A stretch of DNA of 46,715 nucleotides from Bacteroidales bacterium (GTDB lineage Bacteria > Bacteroidota > Bacteroidia > Bacteroidales > UBA932). The translations under genes and the position numbers were made by a program. The notes under the pieces were generated by a model. That model was not told the DNA's origin and made no database searches. It worked only from the letters and a program-made list of their open reading frames with translations. Shown piece after piece: positions 1 to 7,063 of this stretch (the stretch's first letter is position 1; each line of letters starts with the position of its first letter). The DNA is taken from the NCBI GenBank assembly GCA_015060455.1, contig SUYM01000023.1, forward strand, positions 1 through 46,715. Reading direction: 5' to 3'.

Positions 1-1
1 T

Positions 2-385
2 TTATTCAAAGGGACCATCACACCTATCTACAATGATGAAATACTGAATGAATACTCCACAGTACTGACACGATCTAAATTCAAAATCGCGAAAGAGAAG
101 ATTGATGCAGTATTGACTGAAATCAAGACAAAAGGCATCCACTCCGAAAGGGTCAACAGCGGAGAAACATTGCCGGACGCCAAAGACCTTGTATTCTACG
201 AAGTGGCACTGAGCAAAGAGGACTCGTTTCTTGTCACCGGCAACCTGAAGCATTTCCCGAAGAAGCCGTTTGTGGTTTCGCCGGCGGAGATGATGGAGAT
301 CATTCATGCTGCTATGTTCGGTGGCGGAAAAATTCTTAACGAGCCGGGAGCGATGTATGGCAGAGGCGTTTACGGAAACTGGTGA
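2..385 (+). CDS. PIN-domain toxin of a toxin-antitoxin system (5' end outside window)
   Basis: The frame is open from the window edge, so the true start and the N-terminal catalytic Asp lie upstream. The visible 127 residues read as the second half of a COG1569-type PIN ribonuclease: a PIYNDEILNEY block, then DAKDLVFYEVALS with the acidic pair of the PIN core, then a strand with FLVTGNLKHFP and the closing VVSPAEMMEII. PIN toxins of this family cleave RNA and are held by a small antitoxin normally encoded just upstream, here off the window. After the usual end there is a tail of about 25 residues containing KILNEPGAMYG that is not part of the PIN fold; a similar tail occurs alone near 11.73 kb. 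The gene converges with its right neighbour, leaving 8 bases between stop codons. Confidence 0.8.
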   Translation, partial: LFKGTITPIYNDEILNEYSTVLTRSKFKIAKEKIDAVLTEIKTKGIHSERVNSGETLPDAKDLVFYEVALSKEDSFLVTGNLKHFPKKPFVVSPAEMMEIIHAAMFGGGKILNEPGAMYGRGVYGNW

Positions 386-393
386 CAGAACAT

Positions 394-1011
394 CTATGCT
401 TCCACCTTCAGCAGATTGATACCGTTGATCTGACCTGCCACGTATGAAGGGGTATATTTCCCGCCGCGAAGAATGCGCGATATATACAGAGGATAGCCTA
501 CGATGATTTCCGAGAGTTCGAATCGGTCACCATTCTGTAGTTGTGAATTTTCGGAACACACCACCTCAAACTGAAATGAACCGAGATAATTAAGGACTAC
601 AAGACGGTTCGGTGCCCATCCCAATGTCACCTTAGCCCCTTCGGCAAGCTCCGCTACAGTCTGACATTTGGATGAAAAGAAGGTCGATGTAAAGGCCTGA
701 GAGTCTTTCAGCCCATCGCAGAAGCCCTTGAAATCCTTATATCCGATAAATCTGGACAACACATCCAGCGTGGCAAGACGAGGAGTAGGATTAAGGGTTA
801 CATATCCCCACAGCCTCTTGAGGGTCGATGAAGATATAAGTTCGCCGATAGTGTGTTCAATGACAACGGACAGCGACTCAAAATCCGTTGTAGTCGCTAT
901 CCGTCGTCCGTATTTCTTCTCTACCTCCGTCAGGAGATATGCAAGTTCCGGTATGTGTTTCTTCGCCATGTCGGCAAAGGTACTCTCAATGGTCTGTGCA
1001 GTCAAGTTCAC
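394..1011 (-). CDS. Conserved Bacteroidales protein of unknown function, possible DNA-binding N-terminus
   Basis: 205 residues, no signal peptide or membrane segment. An in-frame TGA lies three codons upstream, so the GTG at 1009-1011 is the only reasonable start. Residues about 60-98 contain SSSTLKRLWGYV followed by PRLATLDVLSRFIGY, a pattern I recognise from many uncharacterised Bacteroidales proteins; it looks like a short helix-turn-helix-like module, but this is inference. The C-terminal part (residues about 115-205) is beta-rich and may bind a ligand. It stands between the PIN toxin and a zinc-ribbon operon, on the same strand as the latter. No function can be given. Confidence 0.7.
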   Translation of the reverse strand: MNLTAQTIESTFADMAKKHIPELAYLLTEVEKKYGRRIATTTDFESLSVVIEHTIGELISSSTLKRLWGYVTLNPTPRLATLDVLSRFIGYKDFKGFCDGLKDSQAFTSTFFSSKCQTVAELAEGAKVTLGWAPNRLVVLNYLGSFQFEVVCSENSQLQNGDRFELSEIIVGYPLYISRILRGGKYTPSYVAGQINGINLLKVEA

Positions 1012-1054
1012 AATGGTTCATTTGTGGTTGAAGCACAAAGTTAAGCATTTCGGT

Positions 1055-1594
1055 CTAAAGTTTCGCTCCACATTCAGGACAGAATGCACCTCCTGCAGGC
1101 ACAGACTTGCCGCATGATGTACAGAAAGCCATCTGAGGCGCATTGCTTTCAGACGGAGCGGTTGGCGCCTGAGGCAGGGATTCAAATTTCTCTGCAATTG
1201 CCAATGCTTTATTATCCAGTTTAGCCTGTTTGACCAATCCAGTGATATATGTTATTTCCATTGCAAGATAAAGCAGGAAGAGTACCGGAAGCACAAGTTC
1301 TGCTATTGTCAACAGCACCTGATATAGGATAGCCTTTCCTAAAATATTCGATCTGGCATCAAAGAGAATCTTATCTCCAGACGCCTCTATCTTGACATAA
1401 AGTCTCTGGTCAAGTCCAAAGAAAGTCCTGAAAAATCCCTTTTTGTTCATCACCAGAGAATAACCTCCGCTGATGTCCGACTGAGAAGTCACGCTGAATC
1501 CATCCTGTTTGAAATCATTTTCAATCATTTCGGCAATATACGGAATCTGTGTCGGGTTTGCCATTAATGTTTTTGTTGATGTAAATGCTGACAT
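1055..1594 (-). CDS. Membrane protein with C-terminal zinc ribbon
   Basis: 179 residues; a second ATG at codon 11 (MANPTQI) is an equally good start. Residues about 20-85 form a small soluble domain, residues about 86-115 are hydrophobic enough for one or two membrane passes, and the last 25 residues are a zinc ribbon with two CxxC knuckles (CTSCG and CPECG) ending GAKL. This is the zinc_ribbon_2 type commonly attached to bacterial membrane proteins. It lies 11 bases after the M48 peptidase gene, which carries the same kind of C-terminal ribbon, so the two are probably cotranscribed and may work together at the membrane. Specific role unknown. Confidence 0.7.
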   Translation of the reverse strand: MSAFTSTKTLMANPTQIPYIAEMIENDFKQDGFSVTSQSDISGGYSLVMNKKGFFRTFFGLDQRLYVKIEASGDKILFDARSNILGKAILYQVLLTIAELVLPVLFLLYLAMEITYITGLVKQAKLDNKALAIAEKFESLPQAPTAPSESNAPQMAFCTSCGKSVPAGGAFCPECGAKL

Positions 1595-1605
1595 GATATT
1601 TTATT

Positions 1606-2502
1606 TTAGAGTTTAGTACCACAATTTTTACAAAAGGCCCAATCAGGGAGGACCGGTTGTCCACATGAAGGACAACGATCTGACAACTCCAAAAGTTTCA
1701 AATGATTCATGATCTTCCTGTACTGATCGGATGCTATCCATTTGGAAATCTCATAGGCCCTGACAACATTATACGGATGGGAATCCTCGAGACGGTTAAA
1801 CTTCTGAAGAAAATCATTCCACTTGCTTCCCTGCTGCAATTGTTCCAGTTCCTGTGCCTGTGATGCCCACTGCTCCAGATTCATTCTATCAACTATACGC
1901 TTCGGATACTGCAGCAATGCCATGACTCTGATCAGAACCTGTGGACTTGCCGCTACGCTTGCGGCCCTGTCTGCCGACAGTTCTGACGCCCTGCTCCATG
2001 CCATCATTGCAAATTTCAATGGGATTATCGCAGTGGAACTTAAAGTACCGAACACACCCAAAGAATTCACCAGTTCATCAGTTCCCATCAACAGGAAATC
2101 CGCCAAGGTGGAATAAAGCACATGATGGCAAAGTATATGGCCGCACTCATGGGCAATCACGGCTTCAATCTCCTCTCCGGTAAACTCATTCATAAGTTTC
2201 TCGGTCAGGACTATGCAAGGTCTGGTATCTCCCGTGGTGTAGGCATTCAGAACATCCGTCGTATCCATATATAATTCAGGAACAGGCATTCCCATCTTAG
2301 CACACACGGAAACAAGTCGCGAATATATCTCAGGCATCTGATTTTCTGTCAATTTAATGCAGTATGACAGATTGTTTATCCGCTGTATCATTTCCAGTCC
2401 ATATTCCATGGCCTTTTTTGTCAACATAGGGAAGGCCGGCAAATTTTCAAGTTGCCGCAGGGCTGCCGCGTCAGCAGGATGCACGAAATCAATATAATTC
2501 AT
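1606..2502 (-). CDS. M48-family zinc metallopeptidase with C-terminal zinc ribbon
   Basis: 298 residues. The catalytic motif HECGH is at residues 118-122 and the third zinc ligand is in ELSADRAA (Glu174), the M48 (HtpX/Ste24-like) signature. Between them is a moderately hydrophobic stretch (residues about 133-168), but there are no clear N-terminal membrane helices of the HtpX kind and no signal peptide. The C-terminus (277-298) is a zinc ribbon with CPSCG and CKNCG knuckles. M48 enzymes usually cleave damaged or membrane-bound proteins. The gene is flanked on the same strand by two other small zinc-binding proteins, which suggests a linked function; the substrate cannot be inferred. Confidence 0.85.
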   Translation of the reverse strand: MNYIDFVHPADAAALRQLENLPAFPMLTKKAMEYGLEMIQRINNLSYCIKLTENQMPEIYSRLVSVCAKMGMPVPELYMDTTDVLNAYTTGDTRPCIVLTEKLMNEFTGEEIEAVIAHECGHILCHHVLYSTLADFLLMGTDELVNSLGVFGTLSSTAIIPLKFAMMAWSRASELSADRAASVAASPQVLIRVMALLQYPKRIVDRMNLEQWASQAQELEQLQQGSKWNDFLQKFNRLEDSHPYNVVRAYEISKWIASDQYRKIMNHLKLLELSDRCPSCGQPVLPDWAFCKNCGTKL

Positions 2503-2513
2503 AAAACTAACAT

Positions 2514-2738
2514 TTATAAAGGTTCGTGATATTTATGAGGACTTCTACAGTGATGGGATGTCAAGGACAGGATCGTCCTGGACTTGAAACCACAAAATTT
2601 ACAGATATATTCCGGTTTGGAACCTCCCGCATAAATCTGATGTTTCTTTGTCGGACTTTTTGGACAGTACCCGCACGTTAAACCTTGAGGCGAAAAATTA
2701 TGCTGCCCACAATATTTGCAATAGAATAAATTTGCCAT
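2514..2738 (-). CDS. Small Cys-rich zinc-binding protein
   Basis: 74 residues when started at the ATG at 2736-2738. A longer frame reaches 2798, but its first 20 codons cover a well-formed promoter, so the short start is preferred. The protein has a CKYCG knuckle near the N-terminus, CGYC in the middle, and a C-terminal CKFCG...SHHC unit resembling a C2H2 finger. It heads the apparent operon with the M48 peptidase (11 bases downstream) and the zinc-ribbon membrane protein. It is probably a zinc-stabilised binding module; its partner (protein or nucleic acid) is unknown. Confidence 0.65.
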   Translation of the reverse strand: MANLFYCKYCGQHNFSPQGLTCGYCPKSPTKKHQIYAGGSKPEYICKFCGFKSRTILSLTSHHCRSPHKYHEPL

Positions 2739-2761
2739 AAATAAATAACAAAAAAGACCTG

Positions 2762-2792
2762 CAAATGTAACCACTCGCAAGTCCCTTATCAA
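2762..2792 (-). promoter_or_regulatory. Bacteroidota-type promoter for the zinc-ribbon/M48 operon
   Basis: On the minus strand a -33 TTG (2792-2790) is followed by 20 bp and a perfect -7 TACATTTG (2769-2762), matching the Bacteroides sigma-ABfr consensus of TTTG/TTG, 19-21 bp, TAnnTTTG. The ATG at 2738 lies 23 bases beyond the -7 box. Confidence 0.6.
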
Positions 2793-2814
2793 GTTCATTT
2801 TGGTTCATTTGAGG

Positions 2815-5238
2815 CTAAAAGCCGAGCATTCGGTGAGCATAGGCCGACCAGCCGGGTGCGGTCCTATAGGCTTCCAGCGAGGCGGCAGGTACATGAATGA
2901 TGGTGCCGGGTTCCAGAGCAAGAGATGTCCCCGGATATACTGTCGGAGGTTGCGGGGAATTGAAGGTAACTGAAGTGAGATCCTTGCAGTTGAAGAGGGC
3001 ATGTTCATGGATTTCTTCGACAGATGGGCCGAAACTGAGTTCCTTTATGGTCGCGCATCCGGAGAAAGCGCAGTCTATGGTGCAGCAGTCTATGGTGTAG
3101 GCCTCGATTCCCTTTGGTGCGAAAGCCTTCGCCGCACCGTCAACTATAAGGCATCTGCCGTCCTGTGAGGCATATCTGCCGGAGAATTTCTCAAGATTAT
3201 AACATGCTATAAAGGCATTGTAACCGATAGTTTCCACACTTTGAGGAAGGACAACCGTTGTCAGTTCCATACAGGAATCGCAGAGGTAACTTCCCAGGCC
3301 GACAGTGCCGAAAGGTATTTCCAAACGGGAGACACCATGCGGAGCCAATGCCACGACCGTTCCGGCGACTATCAGGAATTTTCCGTCCGACGAGGCATAT
3401 CTGCCGGAGAATTTTTCCAGAGATACGCAACGGGCGAATGCAGATTCGGAAACCCAATCGACTGTGTATGGAATATCTATTTCCTTGAGGCTCTTACATT
3501 CATCGAAGGCAAAATCACTGATATGTCTCAAACCGGTTGGCAGTGCAATATGCTCTATGGCATGGCAATATGTGAACCCATGATATGTAAGCCGTTCCAA
3601 CCCAGCAGGCAAGGTGACATCCGTGAGCGAGGTGCAGGCTGCAAGAACAACTCCTGCGCCACCCACTTCCCTGACGCTTTCAGGCAGGACTATGGATGTG
3701 AGACGTGAACATCCGTAGAAGTCTGCTGTCTTCAAGGAAGTGAAATACTGAAGTTCATCAAAGGAGGTGATAAGTTCGTGATAGCCGAAGTATTCATGTA
3801 TTGCCGGAATATGTGTCACTGCCGCAGCCTCAGAGTATGAAAGTTCGCCGTCCCCATCGGTGTCAAATCTGGCCACACACATTTCCTTGACGAACCTGTC
3901 GGCAAATACTATATTATCCGGATCGGGGTCATCAACCTCTCCGCCTCCGGTGTCGGGTTTCTCGCCAGAGTCCCCTCCGTCACCACCTGAGGGGTCTGAA
4001 CCGCCCTGCTGACCTCCATCGGAAGGCGCCGGCATAGTCTGGAACATTCCCCAAGAAGATGTCTTGTGACTGTCACCTTGCGAGAGATATGCCCGGAAAA
4101 GATACTCGGTATCATACGGCAATCCTGTCACCTCGGCTCTTATGGTGCTGCCTTCAAGCGTAGCCGCGCAAGAGATTGTCTGCGAAGCATTTACGCCATA
4201 CATAAACCCATACGCCATACCCTCGTCAGGCACCTGTGAAAGTTCCGCCTCCATTATATAGGTCCCCTCAACATTTCTCACCGCAACACGCACAAATTCG
4301 TAATCCTTTTCGGTATCGAAATAATAGAGAGCTGAGGTCTTTTCCGATTCTCCGTTGCTGATGAACGCCTTGTAGAAATACCTTGTCCCAGGGGTCAAGC
4401 CGCTCACATTCAGATAGAAACTGCCCTCTGATATTGCCGACAAGGATTTTCTCAGCCTGGTCGGGTCGGTTCCATAGTAAAATCCGCAGACAGTCACTTC
4501 ATCCGCATTTCCTGACACAAATGCCTCCATTTCAGCATGAGAATCAGAGGCCGACGCCTCTACCACCTCTATTTCAGCCTTGAATGAGACATTCCCGGAC
4601 AGAGTACGGAATGAACTCATAACCGAAAGCACCTCCCCGTATTGAGTTATCAGATATGCCCGGAAACTGTATTGAGTTTCGGGAGAAAGCCCCTCTATTG
4701 CCAATGTGATTGTATTTGAGTCCATCTGACCCGGACATGGTCTCATTTCTTCCTCAGACACTCCGTAGTAGAACCCGGCTCCGATGATATTCTGAGGCAC
4801 ATTCTTCAGACTTGCAGTCAGCACAGCCCGTTCCGCTTCCGGCTCAGCCCCGATGCTCAGGAAATCATAACTCTCACGGGTCGTGAACTCGGACATATCC
4901 GAATATATGTAAGTCTTTCCGTTGGTAATATATGCCTTGAAAAAATACTTCGTAGAAGCCTCCAGACCCTTCAATTCTGCAGTGAATGATTTTTCATCGG
5001 GCAGAGCAGCCACTTTTTCAAGAGATTCCTTATCCGAGCCATAATAAAAACCATATTCACACACCGCTTGGAGTTCAGAACTCAGGGTCGCCTTCAGTCG
5101 GGCCGAATTGGCGGATGGTTGAGACTCCACTGACACGATTTCAGGCGTCCAATTTTCATCGGACACAGGTCCGTCTTCACAGGAAAACAGGCCCGCCAGG
5201 CATAGCAACGGTATTATTCTTAAAACAACGCGCCTCAT
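2815..5238 (-). CDS. BspA-like leucine-rich-repeat surface lipoprotein with Fn3-like repeats
   Basis: 807 residues. The N-terminus ends in a lipobox (GLFSC, Cys20). Four repeats of about 90 residues follow (about 30-120, 125-213, 218-308, 312-402), each with a GFYYG or GFMYG motif and a TxYxFKAY/FRAY motif, the pattern of Fn3-like domains in Bacteroidales surface proteins. Next come a Gly/Asp-rich linker (about 405-440), a short DTDGDGELSYSEA segment resembling one EF-hand or dockerin calcium loop, and a BspA-type leucine-rich repeat region (about 480-805, LRR_5) with repeated SVREVG, HISDFAFDECKSL and similar units. It is probably displayed on the outer membrane for binding proteins or glycans. 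It is the last gene of the kinase-regulator operon, overlapping the regulator by 4 bases (ATGA). Confidence 0.85.
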   Translation of the reverse strand: MRRVVLRIIPLLCLAGLFSCEDGPVSDENWTPEIVSVESQPSANSARLKATLSSELQAVCEYGFYYGSDKESLEKVAALPDEKSFTAELKGLEASTKYFFKAYITNGKTYIYSDMSEFTTRESYDFLSIGAEPEAERAVLTASLKNVPQNIIGAGFYYGVSEEEMRPCPGQMDSNTITLAIEGLSPETQYSFRAYLITQYGEVLSVMSSFRTLSGNVSFKAEIEVVEASASDSHAEMEAFVSGNADEVTVCGFYYGTDPTRLRKSLSAISEGSFYLNVSGLTPGTRYFYKAFISNGESEKTSALYYFDTEKDYEFVRVAVRNVEGTYIMEAELSQVPDEGMAYGFMYGVNASQTISCAATLEGSTIRAEVTGLPYDTEYLFRAYLSQGDSHKTSSWGMFQTMPAPSDGGQQGGSDPSGGDGGDSGEKPDTGGGEVDDPDPDNIVFADRFVKEMCVARFDTDGDGELSYSEAAAVTHIPAIHEYFGYHELITSFDELQYFTSLKTADFYGCSRLTSIVLPESVREVGGAGVVLAACTSLTDVTLPAGLERLTYHGFTYCHAIEHIALPTGLRHISDFAFDECKSLKEIDIPYTVDWVSESAFARCVSLEKFSGRYASSDGKFLIVAGTVVALAPHGVSRLEIPFGTVGLGSYLCDSCMELTTVVLPQSVETIGYNAFIACYNLEKFSGRYASQDGRCLIVDGAAKAFAPKGIEAYTIDCCTIDCAFSGCATIKELSFGPSVEEIHEHALFNCKDLTSVTFNSPQPPTVYPGTSLALEPGTIIHVPAASLEAYRTAPGWSAYAHRMLGF

Positions 5239-5918
5239 ATTTCAATGTTTTCTACATACTGCCTTCCAACAGGAAGCACCTTGCCGCCGGAAAGATAGAC
5301 TTCCTTCTTGTTGAAGCTGGAGACTTTGTCCGCCGCCACGACAAAGGAGCGGTGTATGCGCACGAAGCCTTCGGCGGGAAGAATGTCTATGAGCGACTTG
5401 AGGGTCATGCGGGTCTGGGTGACGAGGTTGCCGGTGCGGAAGATGCGGCAATAGTTGTTCATTGCCTCTATATATATGATTTCAGAAACCGGGATCGGCA
5501 CATTGAGGTATTCTTCCTTGACTGTGATGACCCGAGTGTTCATTTTCGAGCGCACATATTCCACGACCAGGGCAGCCTTTTCGAAGGCTTTCTCAAAACG
5601 GGAATATGAAAAAGGTTTATGCAGGAAGTCAACCACGCCCAGATCGTATCCGTCCAACGCATATTGGGCATAGGCAGTGGTAAATATGACGGCACAGTCT
5701 TTCGGAAGACTTTCAGCCACATCCAGGCCGCTCGTCCCATCCATTTCTATATCAAGAAAAACCAGTTCGGGACGTATCTCATCAATATGAAGAAGGGCCT
5801 CATGAGGATCTGTGAAGGTTACCAGGCGGCAATTCCCCTTCCTTTCACAAAAGCCTGATATGACAGACAAGGCCATTGGCTCATCATCTATCGCCACACA
5901 AATGATATCCTTTATCAT
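5235..5918 (-). CDS. LytTR-family response regulator
   Basis: 227 residues. The receiver domain (about 4-120) has acidic residues Asp11/Asp12, phosphoacceptor Asp56 in LVFLDIEMDG, Thr80/81 and Lys101 in HKPF. The LytTR DNA-binding domain (about 130-227) has the YIEAMNNYCRI, FVRIHRSFVV and VLPVGRQY motifs. Such regulators bind paired direct repeats upstream of target promoters. It overlaps the kinase gene by 4 bases upstream and the BspA-like gene by 4 bases downstream, so all three are translationally coupled. The divergent SusC/SusD pair is a likely target, though autoregulation or targets elsewhere cannot be excluded. Confidence 0.95.
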   Translation of the reverse strand: MIKDIICVAIDDEPMALSVISGFCERKGNCRLVTFTDPHEALLHIDEIRPELVFLDIEMDGTSGLDVAESLPKDCAVIFTTAYAQYALDGYDLGVVDFLHKPFSYSRFEKAFEKAALVVEYVRSKMNTRVITVKEEYLNVPIPVSEIIYIEAMNNYCRIFRTGNLVTQTRMTLKSLIDILPAEGFVRIHRSFVVAADKVSSFNKKEVYLSGGKVLPVGRQYVENIEI

Positions 5919-6928
5919 AATTCTATCACAAGTCTCACTTTATATATGTCCCCATTCTCCGATATGGAAAGTTCATATCTTTCCGGATACAGGAGTTCCA
6001 GACGGTTGCGGCAGTTTTCCAGTCCTATCCCCCTCTTACTTTCAAGAGGTCGCTTCATGATCCTGTTCTCAGTTTCAAAAATAAGTCTTCCCTCATGTTC
6101 TGAAGCCTTAATGCTTATCGTACAGTCGCGGCTGGAGGATGAACCATATTTGAATGCATTCTCAACGAAGGTTATCAGCAGCATGGGAGGTATCAGACAA
6201 GAAGGGTTGTCAATGCTGCACCCCCACTCCACCTTGGTGTGACCGTTATGCCTGAGTTCCTGAAATTCCACATAATTGCCTATGTACTCCACCTCTTTTC
6301 CCAGACTGATCTTCTCCGCCACAGGATTGTCGTACATATACTTGAGCATATCCGTGAACTTTACGAAAGCCTCCTCTGTCTTCTCCGACCGGCTGACGAT
6401 CATCCCATAAAGAGTATTAAGAGAATTAAAGAGGAAATGAGGATTGATCTGTGCCTTATACAAGGCCAGTTCGGCCTTGTTTCGGGCTTCTTCCACTTCC
6501 TTTCTTGCTATCACCTGACGGAAAAGTTCAAAGGTCAGGTCTATCGACACGCTGAACCCGCTCACGACAAGAAACAGGAACCACACACGCTGGGCACGAT
6601 GCGCACTTATGCGCGGAACTTCACCTTCAGGAAGTCTCATTATAAAATCGTCCGTAAGCGGGAAATGTGCAAGAAGCGAAGTAAGCACCAGCAGGATACC
6701 GACAAAAAGAAAGGCCTGCACAAATTTTTTCTTCATCAACAGCGATGGCACTCTGACCTTTCTGTAAAGGAAATATACGCCATATAAAAAAATTATGAGA
6801 ACCATCGTGAATATGGTCGAACTGGCAAACATCTTCTCGATAGGAATGATGCTCAACACCAGCGGCAACACCACCAGGCAGAAGACAAGGTCGATATACA
6901 CGGATATCTTATGCGTATTCACTGACAT
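5915..6928 (-). CDS. LytS/YehU-type sensor histidine kinase
   Basis: The open frame reaches 6988, but a promoter box lies at 6947-6954, so the ATG at 6926-6928 (MSVNTHKIS) is the better start, giving 337 residues. Four membrane helices (about 11-29, 37-55, 69-87, 113-132) are followed by a short coiled linker and a His_kinase domain with NPHFLFNSLNTL (phospho-His about 164) and an ATP-binding domain with the N box ENAFKYG and a G box (RGIGLENCRNRL). There is no extracellular sensor domain, so the signal is probably sensed in the membrane or passed on by a partner. It is transcribed away from susC and is the first gene of the three-gene operon. Confidence 0.92.
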   Translation of the reverse strand: MSVNTHKISVYIDLVFCLVVLPLVLSIIPIEKMFASSTIFTMVLIIFLYGVYFLYRKVRVPSLLMKKKFVQAFLFVGILLVLTSLLAHFPLTDDFIMRLPEGEVPRISAHRAQRVWFLFLVVSGFSVSIDLTFELFRQVIARKEVEEARNKAELALYKAQINPHFLFNSLNTLYGMIVSRSEKTEEAFVKFTDMLKYMYDNPVAEKISLGKEVEYIGNYVEFQELRHNGHTKVEWGCSIDNPSCLIPPMLLITFVENAFKYGSSSSRDCTISIKASEHEGRLIFETENRIMKRPLESKRGIGLENCRNRLELLYPERYELSISENGDIYKVRLVIEL

Positions 6929-6946
6929 ATCCAAACTGAATTTCGG

Positions 6947-6954
6947 CAAATATA
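6947..6954 (-). promoter_or_regulatory. -7 box for the kinase-regulator-BspA operon
   Basis: Minus-strand TATATTTG, a perfect TAnnTTTG match, ends 18 bases before the preferred ATG at 6928. No clear TTTG is seen at -33, as is common for regulated promoters. Its position inside the longer reading frame is the main argument for the shorter start. Confidence 0.5.
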
Positions 6955-7063
6955 CGAATTTCACCACCAGAAAACAGCAATATATCACGCAAATTACCAG
7001 TTTTGACTTTTTTGTACGACATTGCGCCCCGTTTTTGTAAAGCGAACGACTTAAAGGATAATT

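Noticed and set aside
4986..5609. 207-codon plus-strand frame over the LytTR regulator
   Set aside because: Overlaps well-supported coding sequence on the minus strand and shows no domain.
6239..6787. 182-codon frame antisense to the LytS-type kinase
   Set aside because: Shadow of the kinase gene; no signal or motif of its own.
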